Shown: piece after piece, positions 8,456 to 17,369 of the stretch
Layout: each line of letters starts with the position of its first letter
Position numbering within the stretch: the first letter of the stretch is position 1
Assembly (NCBI GenBank): GCA_963728125.1
Contig: CAVSIZ010000013.1
Coordinates: 372,001-436,000, forward strand
Length of the DNA: 64,000 nt
Direction: 5' to 3'
Source: CAWDCV01 sp963728125
GTDB lineage: Bacteria; Actinomycetota; Actinomycetes; CAWDCV01
Notes under the pieces: generated by a model
The model's input: only the letters and a program-made list of their open reading frames with translations
Database searches by the model: none
What the model was told of the DNA's origin: nothing
Made by a program: the position numbers and the translations under genes

Positions 8456-9844
8456 GTGACACGACGCGCTCGGCTACCGAAGGCGGGACTGGTTGCCCTC
8501 GCCCTCGTATGCGTCGTCGCAGCTAGTACATCCGCGGGCGGACCTGCTCCGCGCCGAGTGACAACGACGCCGGCGCCCATGCCCATGGCGGGGATCATCG
8601 GCTCGTTCGCATCGCCGCAGGCTGTTCGTGCGCTGGGCGTGGCCGAAGCCGCCGACGCCGCTTACCTCGGGAACAGCAGTGTGCTCCGACGTGAGGACGG
8701 CAGTCTTGACGCCGGCCCGGTCAGCGGCGTCGATGCTGCGCGCGAGGCGGCTTCGGCTGCTCGCTGGCTCAGGGCCGGGCTGGTCCCCGGAGCGACTCCG
8801 GCGGAGCGGTCGATGGCCCAGCGCGCGCTTCTCGACCTGCGTCTGCTGCTGCGCCCCGGCGGCGCTGCCGTCGCGGCCTGGCACCCGTACTGGCGACACG
8901 TGTGGCCGCGCGACGCGTCCTGGGTGGTCGCTGCCTTGTCGATGGCGGGTCATCGCGACGACGCGCTATCCGTGTTGAAGTTCCTGCAGGGTGTGCAGTC
9001 GCAAGACGGGACGTGGGAGGCGCGCTACCTGCTTACCGGCGACGGTCCCGTGGCCGACGGGCGGGCAGCGCAGCTCGATGCGAACGGCTGGGTGCCGTGG
9101 GCCGTATGGACCTGGTACGTCAGCGGGACGCAGTCGCAGTCGGTGCTGGACCGGTCCACGCTGGCCCGCCTGTGGCCCATGGTGCGCAGGGCGGCCGACA
9201 CGGCGTCGGGATCGATTGGCCAGCGCGGACTCCCGCCCCCAGGTCCCGACTACTGGGAGTCCCGCACTGATCAGGTCACGCTCGGGACGGCGGCACCCCT
9301 ACTGGTCGGCCTACGTTCTGCCGCTGCTCTCGCGACGGTGCTGGGGTACGACCGCGACGCAGCGCGCTGGTCGGCGGCGGCGCGCCGGCTCGACGCGGGC
9401 ATCGCAGGCGCCTTCGCGCCGCTGGGCTACCCGCGGGCACCCGAAGCCGGCAGCGGTGCCGATGCCGCGGTGACGTTCCTGGCGCCGCCCTTTGCCGCAC
9501 CGTCCCCTGACGTGCAGAGAGCGGTCCGCTCCACGGCGCTCAAGCTGCGCGGCCCGAATGGTGGCGTCGTGCCCGGCGAGGACTGGCGGCACGGACGTGA
9601 CACGACATGGACGCCGCAAACTGCCTTCTTTGCCCTTGCGGCGGCAGCGTCTGGCGACCACGTCAGCGCCGACCGCTGGCTGAGCTGGCTTGCCGCACAC
9701 CGCACGTCGCTGGGGTCGCTGCCGGAGAAGGTCGACCGCAATGGCGCCCCGGCGTCGGTGGCGCCACTGGGCTGGACCGCCGCAATCGTCCTCCTCGCGT
9801 TGACTGCCCAAGAACGCGAGCTGCCGATCCCACCTGCCACCTAA
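8456..9844 (+). CDS. secreted GH15-like glycoside hydrolase (glucoamylase-like)
   Basis: Protein of 462 aa from GTG 8456, with an N-terminal signal sequence (RRARLPKAGLVALALVCVV then ASTSAGG). The (alpha/alpha)6 catalytic-type fold is suggested by HPYWRHVWPRDASW near residue 142, LDANGWVPWAVWTWYV near 203, and a C-terminal PGEDWRHGRDTTWTPQTAF block, typical of GH15 glucoamylase and dextranase relatives. The general acid/base glutamates cannot be assigned with certainty. It probably acts on an alpha-glucan outside the membrane. It is divergent from the HTTM array and ends at a strong hairpin shared with the convergent EF-G-like gene. Confidence 0.7.
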   Translation: MTRRARLPKAGLVALALVCVVAASTSAGGPAPRRVTTTPAPMPMAGIIGSFASPQAVRALGVAEAADAAYLGNSSVLRREDGSLDAGPVSGVDAAREAASAARWLRAGLVPGATPAERSMAQRALLDLRLLLRPGGAAVAAWHPYWRHVWPRDASWVVAALSMAGHRDDALSVLKFLQGVQSQDGTWEARYLLTGDGPVADGRAAQLDANGWVPWAVWTWYVSGTQSQSVLDRSTLARLWPMVRRAADTASGSIGQRGLPPPGPDYWESRTDQVTLGTAAPLLVGLRSAAALATVLGYDRDAARWSAAARRLDAGIAGAFAPLGYPRAPEAGSGADAAVTFLAPPFAAPSPDVQRAVRSTALKLRGPNGGVVPGEDWRHGRDTTWTPQTAFFALAAAASGDHVSADRWLSWLAAHRTSLGSLPEKVDRNGAPASVAPLGWTAAIVLLALTAQERELPIPPAT

Positions 9845-9852
9845 TTCACTAC

Positions 9853-9897
9853 TTGTCCGAACGTGGTGCACCCCCCGACGTCACCACGCTCGGACAA
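9853..9897. terminator. bidirectional hairpin terminator carrying a dispersed repeat
   Basis: TTGTCCGAACGTGGTG (9853-9868) pairs with CACCACGCTCGGACAA (9882-9897), 15 of 16 positions. It lies between two convergent genes. Its right part, with flanking bases (9879-9901), recurs at 52379-52401 with one mismatch. Confidence 0.75.
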
Positions 9898-9922
9898 CTC
9901 GAGAGAAGGGGCGGACGGGGCC

Positions 9923-12067
9923 CTACTTCTCGTCGCCGGCTGCCTCCTGGACCTTCGCGGCGACGTGCGCGGGCATCGGCTCGTGCCGCGAGTACGACCG
10001 GGAGAAGGTTCCCGTGCCGTGGGACAGGGACCGCAGATCGATCGCGTACCGCGACAGCTCCAGCTCGGGCACCTCGGTGCGGACGAGCGTGCGCCCGACG
10101 CCCACCGGCTCGGTGCCGAGCACGCGTCCGCGACGCGACGACATGTCGCTCATGACCGCGCCGACGTACTCGTCGGCCACCAGCACCGACACCTCGGCGA
10201 CCGGCTCGAGCAGCGACACCGACCCGGACGACGCCGCCTCGCGCAGGGCCAGCGCGCCCGCCGTCTGGAATGCCATGTCGGAGGAGTCGACGCTGTGCGC
10301 CTTGCCGTCGACGAGCGTCACGCGGAAGTCGACCACCGGGTAGCCGGCGCTGACCCCCTTCTCCATCTGGGTGCGTACGCCCTTCTCGACCGAGGGGATG
10401 AACTGCCGAGGTACGGCGCCGCCCACGACCTTGTCGACGAACTCGAAGCCAGTGCCCGACGGCAGTGGTTCGACCTCGATGTCGCAGATCGCGTACTGGC
10501 CATGACCGCCCGACTGCTTGACGTGCCGCCCGCGTGCCGTGGCCTTGCCCGCGAACGTCTCCCGCAGGGCAACCTTGTAGGGCACGGTGTCGACTTCGAC
10601 GCCGTACCGGTTCTTCAACCGGTCGAGGACGACGTCGACGTGAGCCTCACCCATGCACCAGAGCACGAGCTGGTGGGTCTCCGGGTTGTGGTCGAGCCGC
10701 AGCGTCGGATCCTCGGCGACGACGCGGGACAGCGCCTGCGACAGCTTGTCCTCGTCGGCCTTCGACTTGGCCCGGATCGCGATGGGTAGCAGCGGGTCCG
10801 GCATGACCCACGCCTCCATCAGCAGCGGGTCATCCTTGTCGGAGAGCGTGTCGCCGGTCTCGGCCCGAGTCAGCTTGGCAACCGCGCAGATGTCTCCCGC
10901 GACGGCCATCTGCACGGGGCGTTGCTGCTTGCCCAGCGGAGAGGTGAGCGCGCCGACACGTTCGTCGACGTCATGGTCCTCGTGCCCGGCGATGTGACCC
11001 GAGACGTGCACGGTGATGTCGGGGCGCAACGTCCCGGAGAAGATGCGCACGAGGGAGATGCGCCCGACGTACGGGTCCGTGGTGGTCTTGACGATCTCGG
11101 CCACGAGTGGGCCCGCCGGGTCGCAGCGCAGTGGTCCGCGCGGCTTGCCGTCGGGCGCCGTGACCGGGGGCACCTCGTGCTCGAGAGGGGACGGGAAGGC
11201 CTGGGTGACGACCTCGAGGACCTCTGCGGTGCCGAGGCCGTTGGTTGTGGCGGCAGCGAGGACGGGGTAGAACGAGCCGCGCGCGACGGCCTTCTCCAGG
11301 TCCTCGATCAACACCTTTGCGTCGATGTCCTCGCCCTCGAGGTAGCGATCCATCAGGGACTCGTCCTCGGACTCGCCGATGATCCCCTCGATCAGGGCGT
11401 TGCGGGCGTCGGTGATCAGCGGCAAGTGCTCGGCGTCGGGCTCGCGCTCGACGCGCGTGCCGCCGCTGTAGTCGTACACCCGCTGGGACAGCAGTCCGAT
11501 CAACCCGGCTGCGGTGCCGTCGTCGCCGTGCAGCGGTAGGTACAGCGGCTGCACGCCGTCGCCGAAGACCCGCTGGCAGACCGCGATCGACTCGTCGAAG
11601 TCCGCACGCTGATGGTCGAGCTTCGTCACGACGACGGCGCGGGGCATGCCGACGGCGGCGCACTCCTCCCACAGCATCTGCGTATTGCCGTCGATGCCAT
11701 CGACGGAGCTGACGACGAACAGGGCGGCGTCGGCGGCGCGCAGGCCGGCACGCAGATCACCGACGAAGTCGGCGTACCCCGGCGTGTCGAGCAGATTGAC
11801 CTTGATGCCGTCGTGCTCGAGCGGAGCGACCGACAGGGAGACCGAACGCTGTTGACGCGCCTCGGCTTCGTCGAAGTCGCTGACCGTCGAGCCATCCTCG
11901 ACCCGGCCGGCGCGAGGGATCGTCCCGGCCGCGACGAGGAGCGACTCGACGAGTGTCGTCTTCCCTGCCCCGGTGTGGCCGACCAGCACCACGTTGCGGA
12001 CCTTCTCGGGCTGGTCGACCGTCGGTGCCCTGCCGGCGGCTCCTGCGCCACCCGACTTGTCTGCCAT
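9923..12067 (-). CDS. elongation factor G-like GTPase (EF-G2 type)
   Basis: Translational-type GTPase of 714 aa with the full five-domain EF-G layout. The P-loop is GHTGAGKTT near residue 30 and G3 is DTPGYADF near 95. Two signatures deviate from canonical EF-G: the switch I region reads RQQRSVSLS in place of ERGITI, and G4 reads TKLD rather than NKMD. This fits the second, non-essential EF-G-like family seen in actinobacteria rather than the fusA of the str operon. ATG 12067 follows a GGGAGG site. Possible roles are ribosome recycling or stress adaptation; no direct evidence here. Confidence 0.85.
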   Translation of the reverse strand: MADKSGGAGAAGRAPTVDQPEKVRNVVLVGHTGAGKTTLVESLLVAAGTIPRAGRVEDGSTVSDFDEAEARQQRSVSLSVAPLEHDGIKVNLLDTPGYADFVGDLRAGLRAADAALFVVSSVDGIDGNTQMLWEECAAVGMPRAVVVTKLDHQRADFDESIAVCQRVFGDGVQPLYLPLHGDDGTAAGLIGLLSQRVYDYSGGTRVEREPDAEHLPLITDARNALIEGIIGESEDESLMDRYLEGEDIDAKVLIEDLEKAVARGSFYPVLAAATTNGLGTAEVLEVVTQAFPSPLEHEVPPVTAPDGKPRGPLRCDPAGPLVAEIVKTTTDPYVGRISLVRIFSGTLRPDITVHVSGHIAGHEDHDVDERVGALTSPLGKQQRPVQMAVAGDICAVAKLTRAETGDTLSDKDDPLLMEAWVMPDPLLPIAIRAKSKADEDKLSQALSRVVAEDPTLRLDHNPETHQLVLWCMGEAHVDVVLDRLKNRYGVEVDTVPYKVALRETFAGKATARGRHVKQSGGHGQYAICDIEVEPLPSGTGFEFVDKVVGGAVPRQFIPSVEKGVRTQMEKGVSAGYPVVDFRVTLVDGKAHSVDSSDMAFQTAGALALREAASSGSVSLLEPVAEVSVLVADEYVGAVMSDMSSRRGRVLGTEPVGVGRTLVRTEVPELELSRYAIDLRSLSHGTGTFSRSYSRHEPMPAHVAAKVQEAAGDEK

Positions 12068-12201
12068 GGCTCTCGCCTCCCTGGTGCGGACCGAAGTGTC
12101 GAGCCTCTCTCTATCGCAGAGCCGGCACAAGGGGCCAGCACGAGGGGAGGGCGCCGCTAGCATGTGACCGCGTCAGGGGGACGCAGGCAGATCGGACGGG
12201 G

Positions 12202-12819
12202 ATGCTGACCCGCTACGCGCGCGCTGCGACCCGGCGCATTCTCACCCCGCTAGCGCGCGGCCTGTTGCGCATCGGCGTCGGCCCCGACCTGGTGACGTTC
12301 ATCGGAACGCTCGGCGTGTGCGTGGGAGCGCTGGCCTTCTACCCGCGCGGCAGCTTCTTCCCTGGCAGCGTTGTCATCACCCTGTTCGTCCTCCTCGACA
12401 CCGTCGATGGCACCATGGCCCGCCTGACCGGTCGGCGATCATCGTGGGGAGCTTTCCTCGACTCGACCTTCGACCGGGTGGCCGACGGTGCGATCTTCGG
12501 AGGGCTGGCGCTGTGGTACGCCGGACGCGGCGACGACCTGATCCTTTGCGCCGTCGCGATCTACTGCCTCGTCTCCGGAGCCGTCGTGCCGTACGCCAAG
12601 GCGCGTGCGGAGAGTCTCGGCATGACCGCTGACGTGGGTATTGCGGAGCGTGCCGACCGGCTCACGCTCATCCTCGTGTGCACGGGGCTGTCCGGGCTCG
12701 GCGTGCCCTACCTGCGCGAGGCCGGCCTGTGGCTGCTCGCCGTGGCCGCGACGGTGACCGTCGTCCAGCGCATGGTGGTCGTTCGGCGGCAAGCGATGGC
12801 GCAGGAGGCGGCGCCGTAA
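12202..12819 (+). CDS. pgsA: CDP-alcohol phosphatidyltransferase (phosphatidylinositol phosphate synthase)
   Basis: Integral membrane enzyme of 205 aa that transfers a phosphatidyl group from CDP-diacylglycerol to an inositol phosphate in actinobacteria. The CDP-alcohol transferase signature is complete: D-x2-D-G-x2-A-R-x8-G-x3-D-x3-D, seen as DTVDGTMAR then GAFLDSTFD. Four or more hydrophobic segments follow. ATG 12202 has GACGGGG upstream. Its stop overlaps the next start (TAATG), and the patA-like and pimA genes that follow make mannosylated phosphatidylinositol, which supports the inositol-phosphate rather than glycerol-phosphate specificity. Confidence 0.88.
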   Translation: MLTRYARAATRRILTPLARGLLRIGVGPDLVTFIGTLGVCVGALAFYPRGSFFPGSVVITLFVLLDTVDGTMARLTGRRSSWGAFLDSTFDRVADGAIFGGLALWYAGRGDDLILCAVAIYCLVSGAVVPYAKARAESLGMTADVGIAERADRLTLILVCTGLSGLGVPYLREAGLWLLAVAATVTVVQRMVVVRRQAMAQEAAP

Positions 12820-13751
12820 TGGTGGCGAGGGCGAGCCTGACTGATACGGCCTTCGGGCTTGGCTGGGCCGCCGTACGCCGGTTGCCCGAACCGGTCGCGT
12901 ACGGGCTCTTTCAGCAGATCGCCGACGGTATGTGGCGGCGCCAGCGCGGTGGCGTCGGGCAGCTGCGCGCCAACCTGCGCCGGGTGGTCGGCGACGCTGT
13001 GGACGAACCGACTCTCGACAAGCTGACTCGCGACGGGATGCGCTCCTACCTGCGGTACTGGTGCGAGGCGTTCCGGCTGCCCACGTGGTCGACGGACGAT
13101 CTGGTGCGGCGGACCGTCGGCCACGACGAGGAGCTCCTCCGGGATGCCGCAGTCTCCGGCGATGGACTCGTCGCCGTTCTGCCGCACATGGGCAACTGGG
13201 ACCAGGCGGGGGCCTGGATCGCGGCGACCGGAGTTCCGTTCACGACCGTCGCCGAACGCCTTCGACCGGAGTCCTTGTTCGACCGGTTCGTCGCCTACCG
13301 GGAGTCCCTCGGCATGGAGGTGCTGCCGCTGACCGGCGGCGACTCACCATTCCTCACGCTGCGCCGGCGGCTCGGTGAAGGTCGGATGATCTGCCTGCTC
13401 GGTGACCGTGATCTCACCGCGAACGGAGCCGAGGTGTCGTTCTTCGGCTTGCCGGCGCGGATGCCCGCCGGACCGGCCGCGCTCGCACTCACGGCCGGAT
13501 CGCCGCTGATGCCCGTGTCGCTGTGGTACGAGGGGCCGGTCATGCACATTCGCATGCACCCGTACGTGCAACCGCCGAGCTCGGGCACCCGCAACGAGAA
13601 GATTGCGGCGATGACCCAGGGCGTCGCCGACGTGTTCGCGACGGCGATCGCCCAGCATCCAAGCGATTGGCACATGCTGCAACGGCTCTGGGTCAGCGAT
13701 CTCGATCCGAAGCGGCTGCCGGCGCCGGCCGCCGAATCGGCGACGGGCTAG
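12819..13751 (+). CDS. phosphatidylinositol mannoside acyltransferase (PatA-like)
   Basis: Lipid A/LpxL-type lysophospholipid acyltransferase of 310 aa. The catalytic HxxxxD motif is PHMGNWD near residue 124, and GDRDL near residue 197 matches the downstream conserved block. In this context it should add an acyl chain to phosphatidylinositol mannoside on the inner face of the membrane. ATG 12819 shares a base with the pgsA stop, and pimA begins 7 nt after its own stop, so the three genes are one operon. Confidence 0.85.
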   Translation: MVARASLTDTAFGLGWAAVRRLPEPVAYGLFQQIADGMWRRQRGGVGQLRANLRRVVGDAVDEPTLDKLTRDGMRSYLRYWCEAFRLPTWSTDDLVRRTVGHDEELLRDAAVSGDGLVAVLPHMGNWDQAGAWIAATGVPFTTVAERLRPESLFDRFVAYRESLGMEVLPLTGGDSPFLTLRRRLGEGRMICLLGDRDLTANGAEVSFFGLPARMPAGPAALALTAGSPLMPVSLWYEGPVMHIRMHPYVQPPSSGTRNEKIAAMTQGVADVFATAIAQHPSDWHMLQRLWVSDLDPKRLPAPAAESATG

Positions 13752-13758
13752 GTCGGGC

Positions 13759-14946
13759 ATGCGCGTCGGCCTCGTCTGCCCGTACGCCTGGGACGTCCCA
13801 GGCGGCGTTCAGGCGCACGTGCGGGATTTGACCGGTGCGCTGCTTCGTCGCGGGCACGAGGTCTCGGTCATGGCGCCGGCAGACGAAGACGCGCCGCTGC
13901 CGCACTACGTCGTCCCCGCCGGCCGCGCCGTGCCGGTGCCGTACAACGGCTCGGTGGCCCGGCTCACGTTTGGCCTGGTGTCCAACACACGGGTGCGTCG
14001 GTGGCTACGTGAGGGGGAGTTCGACGTGCTGCACGTGCACGAGCCGGCATCTCCGAGCCTGTCGATGCTCGCCTGCTGGGCTGCCGAGGGACCGATCGTG
14101 GGAACGTTCCATACCTCGATGCAGCGGTCGCGCGCGATGAGCGCCGCGTACACGATCCTGCAGCCGGTGCTGGAAAAGATCAGCGCGCGCATCACGGTGT
14201 CCGAAGACGCGCGCCGCACCCTCGTCGAGCACCTTGGCGGGGATGCGGTCCTGATCCCCAACGGGGTGGCGATCCGGAGCTTCGCCGACGCGACGCCTCT
14301 GCCGGGGTGGCCGGGTCCGGGTGGCGCGCTCGGCTTCCTCGGGCGCATCGACGAACCGCGCAAGGGGCTGGACGTCCTGCTGGATGCGTTGCCGGGCGTT
14401 GCCGCGCACTATCCGGGCGTCCGCCTGCTCGTAGCGGGTCCGGGCGATGTCGAGGAGGCGACGAAGCGGATGTCGCCGGCGGTGCGCGATCGGGTCACGT
14501 TCCTCGGCATGGTCGACGAGACCGACAAGGCGCGGGCCCTGGCGTCGGTCGACGTGTTCGTCGCGCCGAACACCGGTGGCGAGAGCTTCGGCATCGTTCT
14601 GCTGGAGGCGATGGCCGCGGGAGCGCCCGTCCTCGCCAGCGATCTCGAAGCCTTCCGCCGCGTCCTCGACGACGGGCGAGCGGGTGCCATGTTCCCGGTC
14701 GAGAACGTGTCGGCGCTGGCGGACTGTGCGGTGTCGCTGCTCCGTAGTCCGGAGCAACGGTCGCTCCTGCGCAGCGGCGCGCGGGAGGTCGTGCGGCGGT
14801 ACGACTGGGACACGATCGCGGGCGATGTCATCGCGGTGTACGAGATGGTCTCGCGCGGCGCGCCGGCCGTCCGCGAGGACGAATCGACTCCCGGTGCCGC
14901 GCCGATCGGTTGGCGGGCCCGGCTGGAGAGCCGACTCGGTCGCTAG
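13759..14946 (+). CDS. pimA: phosphatidylinositol mannosyltransferase
   Basis: GT4-family glycosyltransferase of 395 aa. The N-terminal Rossmann domain opens MRVGLVCPYAWDVPGGVQAHV, with the nucleotide-sugar domain motif GESFGIVLLEAMAAGAPVL near residue 275 holding the conserved E-x7-E. The acceptor-side sequence HVHEPASPSLS is also typical. It uses GDP-mannose to start phosphatidylinositol mannoside synthesis at the cytoplasmic face. The position after pgsA and the acyltransferase supports PimA rather than another GT4 enzyme. The last 30 residues are variable. Confidence 0.9.
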   Translation: MRVGLVCPYAWDVPGGVQAHVRDLTGALLRRGHEVSVMAPADEDAPLPHYVVPAGRAVPVPYNGSVARLTFGLVSNTRVRRWLREGEFDVLHVHEPASPSLSMLACWAAEGPIVGTFHTSMQRSRAMSAAYTILQPVLEKISARITVSEDARRTLVEHLGGDAVLIPNGVAIRSFADATPLPGWPGPGGALGFLGRIDEPRKGLDVLLDALPGVAAHYPGVRLLVAGPGDVEEATKRMSPAVRDRVTFLGMVDETDKARALASVDVFVAPNTGGESFGIVLLEAMAAGAPVLASDLEAFRRVLDDGRAGAMFPVENVSALADCAVSLLRSPEQRSLLRSGAREVVRRYDWDTIAGDVIAVYEMVSRGAPAVREDESTPGAAPIGWRARLESRLGR

Positions 14947-14957
14947 GGTCGCCGTCC

Positions 14958-15497
14958 GTGGACGGCATGGGGACGCTGCTACTGGTCCTCGCCATCGTCG
15001 TCCTCGTAGCGTGGTACCTCAGCTGGACGGCGACGCGCCTCGATCGGCTGCACGGCCGAGTCGAGGCGGCCCGGGCCACGCTGGATGCACAACTGCTGCG
15101 TCGGGCTTCGGCGGCGCAGGATCTCGCGACGTCCGGGTTGCTGGATCCGGCGAGCAGCGTCTTGCTCGTGGACGCGGCAGAGACCGCGCGGGCGGCTGAC
15201 GCCGACTCGCGCGAGCTCGCGGAGAGCGATCTCACCCGGGCACTGCGGGCTGCGCTGTCGGACGGGGCCTCGGTGTCGGCGGTCCGGTCGACGCCGGGCG
15301 GGCAGCAGTTGCTAGACGACCTGTCCGCGGCGAGCCAGCGAGTCGCGCTCGCGCGGCGCTTCCACAACGACGCAGTCCGGGCGACGCGCGCGGTGCGGCG
15401 CAAGCGCACGGTGCGCTACCTCCGCCTGGCCGGACGCGCCCCGATCCCGCCGACCATCGAGATCGACGACACGTCTCCGGCCGCGCTGACTCGTTAG
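14958..15497 (+). CDS. single-pass membrane protein downstream of pimA
   Basis: Protein of 179 aa from GTG 14958 (ATG 14967 is also possible). One N-terminal transmembrane helix (LLLVLAIVVLVAWYLSWTA) is followed by an alpha-helical, Ala/Arg-rich cytoplasmic region with coiled-coil character (VEAARATLDAQLLRRASAAQ, SAASQRVALARRFHNDAV). The layout recalls LemA-like proteins but I do not see a firm LemA signature. It starts 11 nt after pimA and is probably co-transcribed. Function unknown. Confidence 0.7.
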   Translation: MDGMGTLLLVLAIVVLVAWYLSWTATRLDRLHGRVEAARATLDAQLLRRASAAQDLATSGLLDPASSVLLVDAAETARAADADSRELAESDLTRALRAALSDGASVSAVRSTPGGQQLLDDLSAASQRVALARRFHNDAVRATRAVRRKRTVRYLRLAGRAPIPPTIEIDDTSPAALTR

Positions 15498-15526
15498 GTT
15501 TCCTGTCTCCAGCGCCGCTTGGTGCG

Positions 15527-15586
15527 TCGACTGGTTCCGTGTGCACGCTCCTACTCGGCGAGTCGTGTACGCAGGGAACCAATCGA
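15527..15586. terminator. hairpin after the pgsA-pimA operon
   Basis: TCGACTGGTTCC (15527-15538) pairs with GGAACCAATCGA (15575-15586), 11 of 12 positions, with partial inner pairing (GTGTGCACG/CGTGTACGC). It separates the operon from the DinB-like gene. Confidence 0.6.
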
Positions 15587-15618
15587 CTGCTCCGACGAGC
15601 CGGGTAGCTTTCGTGCTG

Positions 15619-16194
15619 ATGACTGATGTGGACGAGCCGGGTTATCCGGAACCGCCGGCCGTCGGGGACGAGGCCGCGACCCTGCTGGGGTCGCTGGAGC
15701 GACAGCGCGCCACCCTGGCCTGGAAGTGCGCCGACCTCGACGCGACGGGCCTGCGTACTCGCGTCGGCGCCTCGTCCATGACCTTGGGCGGGTTGCTCAA
15801 GCACCTGGCCTACATGGAGGACATCAACTTTTCCCGTGACCTGGCCGGACGGGACCTGCCAGCGCCCTGGAACGGGGTGAACTGGCGCATCGAGTCGGAC
15901 TGGGAATGGCATTCGGCCGCCGTGGACCCGCCGGAGCGGCTCTACGCGCTGTGGCGAGATGCCGTCGCACGCTCCCGCTCCGCGGTCGTCGATGCGCTGG
16001 CTGACGGTGGCCTGGACGGGGTGTTCTCCCCACCCGGCGGGCAGCCGCAGACCCTGCGACGTCTCCTCGTCGACATGATCGAGGAGTACGCGCGGCATAC
16101 GGGCCATGCCGACCTGATCCGGGAGTCGGTTGACGGTCGGGTGGGCGAGGACCCTCCCGGCAGGCCGTACCCGTTCGCCCTGATCCTTGAGTGA
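15619..16194 (+). CDS. DinB/DUF664 superfamily protein
   Basis: Four-helix-bundle protein of 191 aa of the DinB/mycothiol-dependent maleylpyruvate isomerase superfamily. Metal-ligand histidines are expected in LGGLLKHLAYMED (near residue 63) and EEYARHTGHADLIRE (near 162); both are present. The DUF664 subfamily is common in actinobacteria and may use mycothiol, but the substrate is not inferable. ATG 15619 lies 8 nt after a TAGCTT box (15605-15610), so the message may be leaderless; GTG 15613 is an alternative start. Confidence 0.75.
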   Translation: MTDVDEPGYPEPPAVGDEAATLLGSLERQRATLAWKCADLDATGLRTRVGASSMTLGGLLKHLAYMEDINFSRDLAGRDLPAPWNGVNWRIESDWEWHSAAVDPPERLYALWRDAVARSRSAVVDALADGGLDGVFSPPGGQPQTLRRLLVDMIEEYARHTGHADLIRESVDGRVGEDPPGRPYPFALILE

Positions 16195-16262
16195 TGCCGG
16201 ACACGGAATCCTCGCGGCGTGTCGGCGAGTTAGGCATCACACGGTGGGGCAGCGCTGCCTTC

Positions 16263-16268
16263 TAGGGT
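16263..16268 (+). promoter_or_regulatory. -10-like TAGGGT box, leaderless start
   Basis: TAGGGT sits 6 nt upstream of ATG 16275, the spacing expected when transcription starts at the start codon. No convincing -35 element is seen. Confidence 0.5.
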
Positions 16269-16274
16269 CTGCGC

Positions 16275-17339
16275 ATGATCGCGCCCCCGGTCCGCCGACT
16301 CGCCGTCCTGCTGGCGATGTCGGCGATGTCGACGGCGCTGCTCGCCGCGTGCGCGAACGAGTCGACGCGGCAGCCGAGCCCCTCGCCGACGCGATCCAGC
16401 TCCACCCCGACGGCAACGCCAACACCAACACAGACAGTTGCGCCGACTCCGCCACCGCCGCGCGTCCTCATCTCGCCGCTGACGGGGCTGCCCATCGATG
16501 CTGTCCGCCCGGTCCTCGTCGTGAAGGTCGACAACACCCGCGCGGCTCGACCCCAGGCGGGCGTGTCCTCGGCCGACGTCGTTTACGTCGAGGAGGTCGA
16601 GAGCGGCCTCACCCGGCTCGCCGCCGTCTTCTCCTCGGCGCTGCCCGCCTCGGTCGGACCGATCCGCAGTGCCCGGACCACCGACATCGAGCTGTTCGCG
16701 CAGTACGGCCCGATCACACTCGCGTACTCCGGAGCCAACGACGGTGTCCAGGAGGAGCTGAACCGGTCTGGCCTGCACCTGCTCAATGACGACCTCGGTG
16801 CACCCGGCTTCGCCCGAGAACGTGGCCGGCCCGCGGTCTACAACCTGATGGGCGACCCGACCGCCTTCCTCGCCGCATTGCCGTCACGCAACGCGCCCGA
16901 CATCGGTTTCCGCTTCGGTCCCGCGGCGCCTGGAGGCAAGCCGATCGGCAGCATCACAGCCTCGTATCCCCGGGCGTCTATCGGCGCGGCCTGGGATCCC
17001 GGCAGTGGCCGCTGGCTGATGTCGCTCGACGGCCGCGCAGCGCCGGCCGCGGAAGGCGGGCAGCTGTCCGCAGCCACCGTGGTCGTGCAATACGTCGACG
17101 TCGAGGATTCCGGGTACGTCGACGTCGTCGGTTCGCCGACGCCGCTCGTCCGCACCGTCGGCAGCGGTCCGGCCGTCGTCCTGCGGGACGGTGTGGGTTA
17201 CGACGCGACGTGGAGTCGCCCGTTCCCGCTCACTCGGACGAGCTTCTCGGGCGCGAACAAGCTACCCATCCCGTTCGCGCCCGGTCCGGTGTGGGTGCTG
17301 CTGGTGAACAAGGCCAATCCGATTGCGGTCAGCCCCTGA
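16275..17339 (+). CDS. DUF3048 lipoprotein (YerB-like)
   Basis: Predicted lipoprotein of 354 aa. The signal sequence ends in the lipobox LLAAC (Cys near residue 25), followed by a Ser/Thr/Pro-rich linker (about residues 32-60) and a DUF3048 domain (LVVKVDNTRAARPQAGV, SVGPIRSAR, EELNRSGLHLLNDD). It would be anchored to the outer face of the membrane. The family has no established function. It is apparently monocistronic, with pdxS beginning about 30 nt later behind its own -10-like box. Confidence 0.8.
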   Translation: MIAPPVRRLAVLLAMSAMSTALLAACANESTRQPSPSPTRSSSTPTATPTPTQTVAPTPPPPRVLISPLTGLPIDAVRPVLVVKVDNTRAARPQAGVSSADVVYVEEVESGLTRLAAVFSSALPASVGPIRSARTTDIELFAQYGPITLAYSGANDGVQEELNRSGLHLLNDDLGAPGFARERGRPAVYNLMGDPTAFLAALPSRNAPDIGFRFGPAAPGGKPIGSITASYPRASIGAAWDPGSGRWLMSLDGRAAPAAEGGQLSAATVVVQYVDVEDSGYVDVVGSPTPLVRTVGSGPAVVLRDGVGYDATWSRPFPLTRTSFSGANKLPIPFAPGPVWVLLVNKANPIAVSP

Positions 17340-17355
17340 GCGTCGCGACCGGGCG

Positions 17356-17361
17356 TAGAAT
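17356..17361 (+). promoter_or_regulatory. -10-like TAGAAT box before pdxS
   Basis: TAGAAT ends 8 nt before GTG 17370 (ATG 17373 follows immediately), again fitting a leaderless or near-leaderless transcript. Confidence 0.5.
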
Positions 17362-17369
17362 GGATCGAC

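Noticed and set aside
14944..14949. TAGGGT 8 nt before the small gene after pimA as a leaderless promoter
   Set aside because: It includes the pimA stop and the gene lies within an apparent operon, so chance is as likely.
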